DNA from: Oscillospiraceae bacterium
GTDB lineage: Bacteria > Bacillota > Clostridia > Oscillospirales > Oscillospiraceae
NCBI GenBank assembly: GCA_028705905.1
Contig: JAQWCP010000009.1
Span: 1 to 19,281, forward strand
Length of the DNA stretch: 19,281 nucleotides
Reading direction: 5' to 3'
The notes under the pieces were generated by a model. It ran no database searches and was not told the origin of the DNA. It worked only from the letters and a program-made list of their open reading frames with translations. This document shows, piece after piece, positions 1 to 7,069 of this stretch. A program made the translations under genes and the position numbers. Position 1 is the first letter of the stretch, and every line of letters starts with the position of its first letter.

Positions 1-398
1 GAGCGCTCCGGGTTCACGCGCAGGCCACACTGATTTCCCGCCTTTCTTGCACGGGAGGAAAAGCGTTTCCACTGTGAAATGCTGTTGAAAATAATATGGT
101 CGGAGACTTCCAAAATTTCATCAAACTCGTCCTCGCGGAACGCAGGGCTGAACGTGTGCACCTCGCCGCCGAATGTCTCTCGCCCCAGTTTTGCTTCATA
201 GAGCCCGCTGGCTGCCGTGCCGCAAAGATACTGCGCCAGCAGTGGGTACACGCGAAACATGGAAAATGCTTTTTGCGCCAGCAGGATTTTCGCGCCGCTG
301 CGCTCTTGCACCGAATTTAGAATCTCCAGGTTCTTCAGCAGCAAAGACTCATCTACCACATAGCACGGCGTGGACAGGGAATCAAAATTTTGCGGCAT
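1..398 (-). CDS. nspC: Carboxy(nor)spermidine decarboxylase NspC, N-terminal part (cut by window edge)
   Basis: About 132 codons are visible, starting with MPQNFDSLSTPCYVVDESLL and running off the left edge. The enzyme is a PLP-dependent, alanine-racemase-fold decarboxylase that converts carboxyspermidine (or carboxynorspermidine) to spermidine (or norspermidine) in the cytoplasm. The segment ILLAQKAFSMF holds the lysine expected to bind PLP in this fold, and GLYEAKLGRE, GEVHTFSPAF and SDHIIFNS are recognisable NspC blocks. The ATG lies one base after the stop of the upstream dehydrogenase gene (TAAGATG), so translation is probably coupled. It is the last visible gene of the polyamine operon. 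The family call is firm; whether the natural substrate is the spermidine or norspermidine precursor cannot be read from the sequence. Confidence 0.9.
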   Translation of the reverse strand, partial: MPQNFDSLSTPCYVVDESLLLKNLEILNSVQERSGAKILLAQKAFSMFRVYPLLAQYLCGTAASGLYEAKLGRETFGGEVHTFSPAFREDEFDEILEVSDHIIFNSISQWKRFSSRARKAGNQCGLRVNPER

Positions 399-399
399 C

Positions 400-1599
400 T
401 TACGGCACCAGAACCGGGGAGAAATCCTCCTCCCAGGGCAGCCCCCATTTGTTCAGCGCGTCCATGAACGGGTCGGGATCCAGCTCTTCAATATTGAATA
501 CACCGGGTTTGAACCAGGTGCCGTTCATCACCAGCATTGCGCCGATCATAGCCGGCACGCCGGTGGTGTAGCTGATGGCCTGGCTGCCCACCTCACGGTA
601 GCATTCCTGATGGTCGCAGATATTATAGAGGTAATAATTTTTTTCTTTTCCATCTTTTACGCCGCGGAAAATGCAGCCGATATTCGTTTTTCCCACGGTA
701 CGCGGCCCCAAGGAAGCCGGGTCGGGCAAGACGGCCTTCAAAAACTGAAGGGGGACAATTTCCATGCCGTTGTAGTTGATGGGTTCGATGCTGGTCATGC
801 CCACATTTTCCAGGCAGCGCAGGTGGGTCAGGTAGCTCTGCCCGAACGTCATGAAAAAGCGAATTCGTTTGATCCCCTTGATGTTCAGCGCAAGGCTTTC
901 CAGCTCCTCGTGGTGGAGCAGGTACATGTCCTTTTTACCCACCCCCTTGAAGTCGTACTCCCGTTTGATTTCCATTGGCTCGGTTTCGACCCAATGCCCG
1001 TTTTCCCAATAGCTTCCCTTTGCGGAAACCTCACGGATATTGATTTCAGGGTTGAAATTCGTGGCGAACGGGTAACCGTGGTCACCGCCGTTGCAGTCCA
1101 GAATATCAATTTCATGAATTTCATCAAACTGATGCTTCATGGCGTAAGCGGAAAACACGCCGGTCACCCCTGGGTCAAATCCGCTGCCCAAAAGTGCCAT
1201 AATGCCGGCTTCCTTAAACTTTTCCCGGTACGCCCACTGCCATTTGTACTCAAATTTCGCCGTGTCTTCCGGCTCGTAGTTGGCGGTGTCTACATAGCTG
1301 GTCTTTGTGGCCAGGCATGCGTCCATGATGTGAAGATCCTGATACGGCAGCGCCAGATTCAGAACCACATCCGGCTTTACACTTTCAATCAGTGCGATCA
1401 GCTCGTCTACATCGTCCGCATTTACCTGCGCCGTTGTAATTTTCGTTGCGGAACCAGAAAGCTTCTTGGCAAGCGCGTCGCATTTTGACTTGGTGCGGCT
1501 TGCAATGCAGATTTCCGTAAATGCTTCGGAATTCTGGCAGCATTTCTCAATCGCCACGCCGGCGACCCCGCCACAACCGATGATTAACGCTTTTCCCAT
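400..1599 (-). CDS. Carboxy(nor)spermidine dehydrogenase (saccharopine dehydrogenase-like)
   Basis: A 399-aa protein with an N-terminal Rossmann nucleotide-binding motif (ALIIGCGGVAG, residues about 4-14), as in saccharopine dehydrogenases. Placed directly before nspC it is best read as carboxyspermidine/carboxynorspermidine dehydrogenase, which reductively condenses aspartate semialdehyde with putrescine (or diaminopropane) using NAD(P)H. NspC then removes the carboxyl group. The full length matches the family. An AAGGAG-type ribosome site lies about 11 nt before the ATG, and a 21-nt gap separates it from the agmatinase stop. The product of agmatinase upstream in the operon, putrescine, is the expected amine substrate. 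A true saccharopine dehydrogenase of lysine metabolism is the alternative, but the nspC and spe neighbours argue against it. Confidence 0.88.
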   Translation of the reverse strand: MGKALIIGCGGVAGVAIEKCCQNSEAFTEICIASRTKSKCDALAKKLSGSATKITTAQVNADDVDELIALIESVKPDVVLNLALPYQDLHIMDACLATKTSYVDTANYEPEDTAKFEYKWQWAYREKFKEAGIMALLGSGFDPGVTGVFSAYAMKHQFDEIHEIDILDCNGGDHGYPFATNFNPEINIREVSAKGSYWENGHWVETEPMEIKREYDFKGVGKKDMYLLHHEELESLALNIKGIKRIRFFMTFGQSYLTHLRCLENVGMTSIEPINYNGMEIVPLQFLKAVLPDPASLGPRTVGKTNIGCIFRGVKDGKEKNYYLYNICDHQECYREVGSQAISYTTGVPAMIGAMLVMNGTWFKPGVFNIEELDPDPFMDALNKWGLPWEEDFSPVLVP

Positions 1600-1620
1600 A
1601 ATAATATATCTCCTTCATCC

Positions 1621-2493
1621 TCAAATGTTGTTTTTCTTTTGATGGGGAAGTTCCAGCAGCAGCTCACGCAGCAGCTTGCATGCCACAATGGTGGATACAC
1701 CACTTTGGTCCAGCGCGGGGCTTAACTCCACCAAATCGGCTCCGATGAGATTGCAGCCCTGGGCCACGGTGCGCACCGCGGTCATCAGCTCCAAAAACGT
1801 TACGCCGCCCGGCTCCGGCGTTCCGGTACCCGGAAACACCGAAGGATCCATGACATCCAGATCGACTGTCAAATAAACCGGCTGGCCCGAAAGGGACCGA
1901 ACGGTCTGCTCCAGCCCTTCAAACCCGAAGCGGTGCAGGAACGTGTGATCTTTGGACCATTCAAATTCTGCTTTCAGCCCGGAACGGATGCCGAACTGAT
2001 GAATGCGGCCGTCGCCGAGCAACTCCCAGCAGCGGCGCAGCACCGTCGCGTGGGAAAGGCGGGCGCCCAGGTAATCCTCCCGCAAATCGGTGTGCGCATC
2101 GAAATGAATGATGTGCAAATCAGCATATTTTTTAACCGCCTCCCGGACAACACCCAGCGTGACCAGGTGCTCCCCGCCCAGCAGCACCGGCAGTTTCCCG
2201 TCGCTGAAAATCTGCCTGCTGACCCGCCCAATCTCCCCTAAGGCAAGGGCGCTGTCACCGATGCAGAGTTCGGGGTCCCCCGCGTCAAACACGGCACGGT
2301 CCTCTAGGTCCGCATCCAGATACGGGCTGTAGGTTTCCAGCCCGAAAGAGGCTTCACGCATGGCGCGGCTGGCAAAGCGGGTGCCCGGGCGAAAGCTTGC
2401 CGTGGAATCGAACGGCGCACCGAACAAAACGATTTCGGCTTCTTCATAAGAAGCGTTACAGCCCATAAACCCGGTCAGACTACTATTCAACAT
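1621..2493 (-). CDS. speB: Agmatinase (ureohydrolase family)
   Basis: A 290-aa ureohydrolase that hydrolyses agmatine to putrescine and urea at a binuclear manganese centre. All metal-ligand motifs are present: GGEH (His109), HFDAHTD (Asp132, His134, Asp136) and VDLDVMDP (Asp211, Asp213). PGTGTPEPGG follows the last motif, as is typical of agmatinases. Its ATG lies inside the 3' end of speE (11-nt overlap), and a GGAGGAG ribosome site sits about 10 nt upstream, so the two genes are translationally linked. With the arginine decarboxylase two genes upstream it completes the arginine-agmatine-putrescine route. Arginase or guanidinobutyrase are sister activities in the same fold; the operon context favours agmatine. 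Confidence 0.92.
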   Translation of the reverse strand: MLNSSLTGFMGCNASYEEAEIVLFGAPFDSTASFRPGTRFASRAMREASFGLETYSPYLDADLEDRAVFDAGDPELCIGDSALALGEIGRVSRQIFSDGKLPVLLGGEHLVTLGVVREAVKKYADLHIIHFDAHTDLREDYLGARLSHATVLRRCWELLGDGRIHQFGIRSGLKAEFEWSKDHTFLHRFGFEGLEQTVRSLSGQPVYLTVDLDVMDPSVFPGTGTPEPGGVTFLELMTAVRTVAQGCNLIGADLVELSPALDQSGVSTIVACKLLRELLLELPHQKKNNI

Positions 2494-3334
2494 CTTTCAT
2501 CAACTCCTCCACATAAGTCGGCAGCGCAAACGAAGCCCTGTGCAGGTTCGTATTATAATACCGGGTGGCCAGGTGCAATGAGTTCCATGATTCTGTCTGC
2601 ATATTTCGAATGGGGTGCAGTCCTTTGGAAGCAAAGCCAAACATCCAGTGACCGGAAGGGTACGACGGAATATGCGCCTGATAGAGGCGGCAGACCGGGA
2701 AGGTGGCAGCAATGCGCTGGTGCGCCCGCTGCATCGCCTTCACATCGTCCTCGTAAAATGGACTTTCATTTTGATTTACCATAATGCCATCTGCGTTCAG
2801 CGCCTTGAAGCAGTGCCCGTAAAACTCACGGGTAAAAAGCCCCTCGCCCGGCCCGAATGGGTCGGTGGAGTCCACCAGAATCAGGTCATATTCATTTTCA
2901 CAGCCCCGCACAAAGCGCAGGCCATCCTGAAAATGCATGGTCACCCGCGGATCGTTCAGTGCCGACGAAATGGCCGGCAGGTGCTGCGCGCAAAGCTCCA
3001 CGACCCGCCGGTCAATTTCCACAAGGTCGATGTGCCCCACGGAAGGGTAGCGGCAAAGCTCACGCACTGCACCGCCGTCGCCCCCGCCGATCACCAGCAC
3101 GCGCCGGGCACTTGGATTGACCGCCATGGGTACATGAACCATCATTTCATGATAAATGAATTCATCTTTCTCCGTGCACATCATGTACCCGTCCAACGTG
3201 AGGAATCTTCCAAATTCTTCGCTTTCAAAGATTTCGATACGCTGAAATTCACTCTGTTCACAGCAAAGCTGACGCTGGACTGCAATCGAAAGCCCCACGC
3301 GGGGCGTGTGCATTTCCGTAAATGTTAAAGACAT
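2483..3334 (-). CDS. speE: Spermidine synthase (polyamine aminopropyltransferase)
   Basis: A 283-aa aminopropyltransferase that moves the aminopropyl group from decarboxylated S-adenosylmethionine to putrescine. Its methyltransferase-like fold shows the glycine-rich loop VLVIGGGDGGAV (residues 79-90), the acidic strand VEID (Glu107) expected to contact the nucleoside, and the catalytic-loop motif LVDSTDPFGPGEGLF with Asp155. The first ~50 residues form the usual N-terminal beta domain. AAAGGAG lies 6 nt before the ATG, inside the last codons of the decarboxylase gene, whose TAA is one base upstream. It works directly with SpeD of the same operon. Norspermidine or thermospermine synthase activity cannot be excluded from sequence alone. 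Confidence 0.94.
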   Translation of the reverse strand: MSLTFTEMHTPRVGLSIAVQRQLCCEQSEFQRIEIFESEEFGRFLTLDGYMMCTEKDEFIYHEMMVHVPMAVNPSARRVLVIGGGDGGAVRELCRYPSVGHIDLVEIDRRVVELCAQHLPAISSALNDPRVTMHFQDGLRFVRGCENEYDLILVDSTDPFGPGEGLFTREFYGHCFKALNADGIMVNQNESPFYEDDVKAMQRAHQRIAATFPVCRLYQAHIPSYPSGHWMFGFASKGLHPIRNMQTESWNSLHLATRYYNTNLHRASFALPTYVEELMKDVE

Positions 3335-3335
3335 T

Positions 3336-4790
3336 TTAAACTCCTTTGATTACGTTGAGCCACTGTATATTCAAATCCTCCGGCCCGGTCAATGAACAGC
3401 CTTTTTCACCGGCGTAGCGGATATAGTTCAGAATATCCTTTGTAATGCGCTCGCCCGGCGCAAGAATGGGAATGCCGGGGGGGTAGCACATGACAAATTC
3501 GCTGCAGATTTTCCCGCAGGTCTGGTCAATCGGCAGGCTGACCTTCGGTGCGTAAAACGCTTCCTGGGGTGAAATCTCGACCTGCGGCGCAATGTATTCC
3601 TGCTTCATTAGGTCGGCCTTGTCCCGTTGATAACGGCGTCGGATATCGGCAAGTGCGCTGACAAGGCGTTCCATGTCCCGTTCCCGATCTCCCACAGACA
3701 CATAGGCTAAGACATTGCCAAGGTCACCAAACTCCATCTGAATGTCGTACTCGTCGCGCAAGATATCGTAAACCTCGATTCCGGCCAGGCCGATGCCCAG
3801 CGTGTTCACGCTCAGCTTTGTTGCATCAAAATCGAAAACCGTATCGCCGTTGACCAGTTCTTTTCCGTAAGCGTAATAGTCGCCGATGCGGTTGATTTCA
3901 TCACGGGCATACGCCGTCAGGTTCTGCACGTGGTCAAATATCTTTCTGCCGCGCAGGGCGAGATTCCTGCGGGAAATATCAAGACTGGAAAGTAGCAGGT
4001 AGCTTCCGCTGGTCGTCTGGGTCAGGTTGATCACCTGCCGGACATAATTGGAATTCATGTTCGGCCCGGCAAGCAGCAGACTGCTCTGCGTCAGCGAACC
4101 GCCGGACTTATGCATGCTGACCGCAGCCATGTCGGCCCCCGCCCGCATGGCAGGAATCGGCAAATTCTTTCCAAAGTAAAAATGCGTGCCGTGTGCTTCG
4201 TCCGCAAGCAGCAGCATACCATGGTCGTGGGCAATTTTTGTAATTTCGGCGATATTGGAACAGATGCCGTAATAAGTCGGGTTGTTGACCAAAATCGCTT
4301 TTGCATCCGGGTGGGCGGCAACCGCATCTTTGACGCCCGCCAGGCTCATTCCCAGCGAAATTCCCAGATGCTCGTCCATTTCGGGGTTCACATAAATGGG
4401 GATCGCCCCGCACAGGATCATGGCATTGATGACGCTGCGGTGCACGTTGCGCGGCAGAATGAGTTTATCTCCCTTGCCGCAAGCTGTCAGCACCATGCTT
4501 TGCACGCCAGAGGTGGTTCCCCCCACCATAAAAAACGCGTGGGCCGCGCCGAAAGCTTCGGCGGCGAGCTCCTCAGCTTCTTTGATCACGCTGACCGGGT
4601 GGCAGAGGTTGTCCAGCGGCTTCATGCTGTTTACATCCACGTTCAGGCAGTCTTTGCCGAGGAAAGCCGTCAGCTCCGGGTTGCCCTTTCCCCGCTTGTG
4701 GCCTGGAACGTCAAACGGAACGACCCGCATTGCTTTAAAGCCTTCAAGCGCTTCCATCAGAGGCGCACGGGATTGGTTCAGTTTCTCCAA
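3336..4790 (-). CDS. speA: Arginine decarboxylase, PLP-dependent Orn/Lys/Arg class
   Basis: About 484 aa of the aspartate-aminotransferase-fold Orn/Lys/Arg decarboxylase group. The PLP-binding lysine is in SMHKSGGSLTQSS (residue ~228), and LLADEAHGTHF is the segment whose Asp and His contact the cofactor. PFDVPGHKRGKGN near the N-terminus is diagnostic of the group. The agmatinase gene in the same operon indicates arginine as substrate. The start is uncertain and both candidates are TTG. The one at 4829 overlaps the speD stop (TTGA) but has only a weak ribosome site. The one at 4790, chosen here, follows AAAGAGGA at about 10 nt and gives the usual short N-terminus before LNQSRAPLMEAL. Lysine or ornithine decarboxylase activity is the main alternative. 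Confidence 0.88.
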   Translation of the reverse strand: MEKLNQSRAPLMEALEGFKAMRVVPFDVPGHKRGKGNPELTAFLGKDCLNVDVNSMKPLDNLCHPVSVIKEAEELAAEAFGAAHAFFMVGGTTSGVQSMVLTACGKGDKLILPRNVHRSVINAMILCGAIPIYVNPEMDEHLGISLGMSLAGVKDAVAAHPDAKAILVNNPTYYGICSNIAEITKIAHDHGMLLLADEAHGTHFYFGKNLPIPAMRAGADMAAVSMHKSGGSLTQSSLLLAGPNMNSNYVRQVINLTQTTSGSYLLLSSLDISRRNLALRGRKIFDHVQNLTAYARDEINRIGDYYAYGKELVNGDTVFDFDATKLSVNTLGIGLAGIEVYDILRDEYDIQMEFGDLGNVLAYVSVGDRERDMERLVSALADIRRRYQRDKADLMKQEYIAPQVEISPQEAFYAPKVSLPIDQTCGKICSEFVMCYPPGIPILAPGERITKDILNYIRYAGEKGCSLTGPEDLNIQWLNVIKGV

Positions 4791-4825
4791 TGCACAATCA
4801 TCCTCTTTTCCTGAAACTAACTTTC

Positions 4826-5587
4826 TCAATAGATGTTCCGCCCGCTGAAAATCTCAAGCATCTCCCTGTGTAGGCTTTCCATGATAGAAAGCCGCACCCG
4901 CGGCGAAAGCTCATAAATATCGGTATTGAAAAGATAATTTTGCAAATTCAGTTCCTTTAACATCATTTTGCTGTGGAACAGATTTGCTTCATATACATTG
5001 ATATCAATCATGTCGTATTCATGAAGGATTTTCGGATCAATAAAATCCCGAATGGAAGTGGTTTTATGGTCCATAAATACTTTTTGCCCATCCATATTAC
5101 GGGTAAATCCACGCACACGGTAATCGACGGTGATGATGTCAGAGTCAAAGCTGCCGATGAGATAATCCAGGGTATGCAGAGGCGTAATGTGGCCGCAGGT
5201 GGCGATGTCGATATCAACCCGGAACGTCGCAATGCAGGTTTCGGGGTGGTATTCGGGAAACGTGTGAACCGTAATATGGCTTTTGTCAAGGTGCGCCAAA
5301 ATGGTGTCATCAGTGGGCACCTGCATGGACTCCTCTGCCAGAAGCAAGGTCACGCTGGCACCCTGGGGGTCGTAATCCTGCTTGCTCACATTCAGCACCT
5401 GCGCGCCGATCATATCGGCAAGGTGGTGCATGATGCTAGTCAGCCTGTCCGAATTATATTGCTCATCAATATAGGCGATATACTCCCGCTGCTCCCGCTC
5501 CGTTTTCGCGTAGCAAACATCATAAATATTAAAGCTGAGGGATTTTGTCAGGTTATTGAATCCATACAGCTTCAGTTTATTTTCCAT
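4826..5587 (-). CDS. speD: S-adenosylmethionine decarboxylase proenzyme
   Basis: A 253-aa pyruvoyl enzyme of the longer, Escherichia coli-like SpeD class. It cleaves itself to make a pyruvoyl group and then decarboxylates S-adenosylmethionine to supply SpeE. The self-cleavage site is recognisable in LDKSHITVHTFPEYHPE, with Ser103 expected to become the pyruvoyl residue. Downstream, FRVDIDIATCGHITPLHTLD and VDYRVRGFTRN are strong family blocks. GGGAG lies about 10 nt before the ATG. It is the first gene of the polyamine operon and is preceded by a long structured leader ending in a terminator-like hairpin, so its supply is probably the regulated step. Its stop codon overlaps an alternative TTG start of the decarboxylase gene. 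Confidence 0.94.
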   Translation of the reverse strand: MENKLKLYGFNNLTKSLSFNIYDVCYAKTEREQREYIAYIDEQYNSDRLTSIMHHLADMIGAQVLNVSKQDYDPQGASVTLLLAEESMQVPTDDTILAHLDKSHITVHTFPEYHPETCIATFRVDIDIATCGHITPLHTLDYLIGSFDSDIITVDYRVRGFTRNMDGQKVFMDHKTTSIRDFIDPKILHEYDMIDINVYEANLFHSKMMLKELNLQNYLFNTDIYELSPRVRLSIMESLHREMLEIFSGRNIY

Positions 5588-6001
5588 ACTGCCGTCTCCC
5601 TATCATTTAAAATTACAATACAAAAAAGCCCGAATGCAAAGCTGTACAAACATTACAGCAACACACCCGGGCAATACAGTCAAATATACTGTTATTCCGC
5701 GCTTGGCAGAGCTCTTCCCAAAAGAGACAGCAGGCGCATTTTCAGCATTTGAGGTGATCAGAGTCTATATAGCAAGAATTACTTTTACTACTCTTATTGA
5801 CCGTTATAAGTGTTTGCGCAAACGATTGCACATGGCTGATATGCAGCCAACCCATAAAGTTCCGAACCCGATGGCTCGATCAATAAGGCAACAAAGTTGC
5901 CAGTTTCGGCTTTTGACCCGGCTGTCCGTCTGGCCTTAATCCCTCATAAAAGAGCGGATGGTCAAAAATTCACTGCTAAGAAGAACTGTTCTCCTCTTCG
6001 C
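5588..6001 (-). promoter_or_regulatory. Long structured 5' leader of the polyamine operon, class not recognised
   Basis: This gene-free stretch of about 410 nt lies between the mapped promoter and speD. On the minus strand it contains several hairpins: TTTTGACC pairing with GGTCAAAA (5960-5967 with 5911-5918) around a ~42-nt insert; GGCAAC-TTT-GTTGCC (5887-5901); GAGCC pairing with GGTTC around ATCG; GGCTG-CATAT-CAGCC; the self-complementary GTTTGCGCAAAC (5812-5823); and the terminal terminator hairpin. I do not recognise SAM-I, lysine, guanidine, T-box or other common riboswitch consensus sequences. No convincing leader peptide was found. A new or divergent polyamine- or SAM-responsive RNA is an inference. 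Confidence 0.55.
5622..5672 (-). terminator. Terminator-like hairpin in the speD leader (probable attenuator)
   Basis: Read on the minus strand, GCCCGGGTG pairs with CATTCGGGC (9 bp with two G-U pairs). Inside it GCTGTA pairs with TACAGC, and the 3' arm is followed at once by TTTTTT. Only 34 nt separate the T-run from the speD ATG and I see no promoter in that gap. Transcripts of the operon must therefore pass through this hairpin, which implies conditional read-through. Confidence 0.75.
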
Positions 6002-6007
6002 TGTTGC

Positions 6008-6036
6008 ATTATATAGGATATTTGATTGATTTGCAA
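6008..6036 (-). promoter_or_regulatory. Promoter of the polyamine operon
   Basis: On the minus strand TTGCAA (-35) and TATAAT (-10) are separated by exactly 17 nt, close to the vegetative sigma-A consensus. Transcription would begin near 6001 and run through the long leader into speD. Confidence 0.7.
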
Positions 6037-6181
6037 TAGTTTTTTCTTCCAATTACAAAATATGCCCTGTCATTCTCCATTATTCTGCCCTCCATTCGGT
6101 CAGTCAAACCGTTCCGCATCTCCTGATTATGATTCTGCAAGAGAATATAGCAACAGAAAAACCAGTATAACTATCAAAAAA

Positions 6182-6223
6182 TACCAATGGCAGCCACGAC
6201 TTCCGTTGGTACTCTTATTTTTT
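6182..6223. terminator. Bidirectional terminator-like hairpin between divergent promoters
   Basis: TACCAATGG (6182-6190) pairs with CCGTTGGTA (6203-6211) with one G-U pair. On the plus strand a run of seven T follows 6 nt later; on the minus strand the hairpin is followed directly by a T-run. It sits between the divergent polyamine and DUF5320 promoters and has no obvious gene to terminate, so it may insulate the two units from antisense read-through. The rest of 6037-6244 shows nothing else I can support. Confidence 0.5.
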
Positions 6224-6244
6224 TGCGTTGGAGTAAATTAGTTA

Positions 6245-6258
6245 TTGACATATGCCAA
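6245..6258. promoter_or_regulatory. Operator copy 1 overlapping the -35 box
   Basis: TTGACATATGCCAA is a 14-bp palindrome around CATATG with one mismatched pair. It covers the -35 box exactly, so a bound protein would block RNA polymerase. It matches the second copy at 6284-6297 in the shared core CATATGCC. Confidence 0.6.
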
Positions 6259-6272
6259 TAATTCTGTATAAT
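6245..6272 (+). promoter_or_regulatory. Promoter of the DUF5320-DUF134-NifX-Mrp cluster
   Basis: A perfect TTGACA (6245-6250) and a perfect TATAAT (6267-6272) are 16 nt apart. The start of transcription would be near 6279, about 40 nt before the first gene. Confidence 0.8.
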
Positions 6273-6283
6273 AATGGTTGTAA

Positions 6284-6297
6284 TCGGCATATGCCGA
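6284..6297. promoter_or_regulatory. Operator copy 2 near the transcription start
   Basis: TCGGCATATGCCGA is a perfect 14-bp palindrome just past the expected +1. Its centre is 39 bp from that of copy 1. The HTH protein DUF134 encoded two genes on is the obvious candidate ligand, by autoregulation (inference). Confidence 0.6.
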
Positions 6298-6319
6298 AAA
6301 CTATAAGGAGGTGAATGAT

Positions 6320-6598
6320 ATGCCAAGGAGAGATGGAACTGGCCCAATGGGCGCAGGATCAATGACCGCAAGAGGGCTTCCCTTGCGCGCAGGTGCTAAG
6401 ACAGTTAAGCGTGGCACTGGCCTTGGGCCGGGATTCGGACTTGGGTTTGCTTGCAGGCACGGTTTTGGACGCAGGTCCGGAAGAGGCGTTGTCGCAAATC
6501 ACGCCTCCTCTAAAACACATAAAGAGCTACTGCAAGAACAAAGAGATGCCCTGAAAAATCGACTTGAAGTCATGGAGAAGCATTTAGAAAACTTGTGA
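6320..6598 (+). CDS. DUF5320-type small protein with glycine-rich N-terminus and coiled-coil tail
   Basis: A 92-aa protein starting MPRRDGTGPMGAGSMTARG, a signature I associate with the DUF5320 family found beside NifX and Mrp genes in anaerobes. The ATG at 6320 is preceded by AAGGAGGTG at a good distance; an upstream in-frame GTG at 6311 lies inside that site and is unlikely. The middle is rich in Gly, Arg and Phe (GPGFGLGFACRHGFGRRSGRG). The last ~28 residues (HKELLQEQRDALKNRLEVME) are charged and heptad-like, suggesting a short coiled coil. It is the first gene after the operator-bearing promoter. Its biochemical role is unknown; the context points to metal or Fe-S protein biology. Confidence 0.75.
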   Translation: MPRRDGTGPMGAGSMTARGLPLRAGAKTVKRGTGLGPGFGLGFACRHGFGRRSGRGVVANHASSKTHKELLQEQRDALKNRLEVMEKHLENL

Positions 6599-6604
6599 GG
6601 GCAG

Positions 6605-6637
6605 CAGAAGTAACCCGATTATTTCGGGTTGCTTCTG
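6605..6637 (+). other. Intergenic hairpin between DUF5320 and DUF134 genes
   Basis: CAGAAG plus AACCCGA pairs with TCGGGTT plus CTTCTG around a short loop, with one mismatch in the stem. No T-run follows on the plus strand, so it is not a standard terminator. An mRNA-processing or stability element that sets unequal levels of the two genes is plausible. Confidence 0.5.
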
Positions 6638-6660
6638 GTGTTAAGTGAGGTGAATCATGC

Positions 6661-7044
6661 ATGGCGAGACCCAGAAAATGGAGGAAAGTCTGCTGCCTTC
6701 CCGACAGCAGTCGCTTTGGACCGCTTGACTATCCAGTTGATGCGGCAAACACAGTCAATATGACGATTGACGAATATGAAACCATAAGACTGATTGATTT
6801 AGAAGGCTTCACACAAGAAGAGTGCGCCAATCAAATGAACATTTCCCGCACAACCGTCCAGGGAACTTATATTGATGCAAGGAAAAAGCTCGCAGATTCT
6901 TTGGTCAACGGGAAATTGCTCTGGATTGAAGGCGGCGAATATCAGCTCTGTGACGACAGGGGAAGCGGCTGCGGCAAAAGAGGTTGCCGTCGGCATAGAT
7001 GCGGCAAAGACTTTGAAAAAGAGGCCGAAGCTGAAAATAATTGA
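6661..7044 (+). CDS. DUF134 family DNA-binding protein (HTH, Cys-rich tail)
   Basis: A 127-aa protein of the DUF134 (UPF0251) family. It begins MARPRKWRKVCCLP and carries a sigma-region-4-like helix-turn-helix at about residues 50-80 (GFTQEECANQMNISRTTVQG). The C-terminal tail is basic and Cys-rich: Cys97, Cys104, Cys109 and Cys114, with Cys11-Cys12 at the N-terminus. These could bind a metal or Fe-S cluster and make the protein a sensor (inference). GAGGTG lies about 9 nt before the ATG. As the only DNA-binding protein in the cluster, it is the likely ligand of the CATATG palindromes in the cluster promoter. The family assignment is firm; target and ligand are not known from sequence. Confidence 0.85.
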   Translation: MARPRKWRKVCCLPDSSRFGPLDYPVDAANTVNMTIDEYETIRLIDLEGFTQEECANQMNISRTTVQGTYIDARKKLADSLVNGKLLWIEGGEYQLCDDRGSGCGKRGCRRHRCGKDFEKEAEAENN

Positions 7045-7069
7045 AAGACGATTAGAACGGAGGATTCAG

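Noticed and set aside
370..1488. 372-aa open frame on the plus strand
   Set aside because: Lies antisense to the clear carboxyspermidine dehydrogenase and nspC; composition is that of a shadow frame.
5812..5823. GTTTGCGCAAAC, resembling a LacI-family operator
   Set aside because: It lies about 180 nt inside the transcribed leader, so it is more simply one of the leader RNA's self-complementary elements; no LacI-type gene is nearby.
5556..5939. 127-aa plus-strand open frame antisense to the speD leader
   Set aside because: No ribosome site, no recognisable domain, and it overlaps the structured leader and the 5' end of speD.
5588..6001. A known riboswitch (SAM-I, lysine, guanidine, T-box) ahead of speD
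   Set aside because: Short stretches such as GAGGGA and GGCAAC recall SAM-I, but the order and the conserved core around them do not fit, so no class was assigned.
6026..6241. 71-aa plus-strand open frame between the divergent promoters
   Set aside because: Runs through the terminator-like hairpin, has no ribosome site and no family resemblance.
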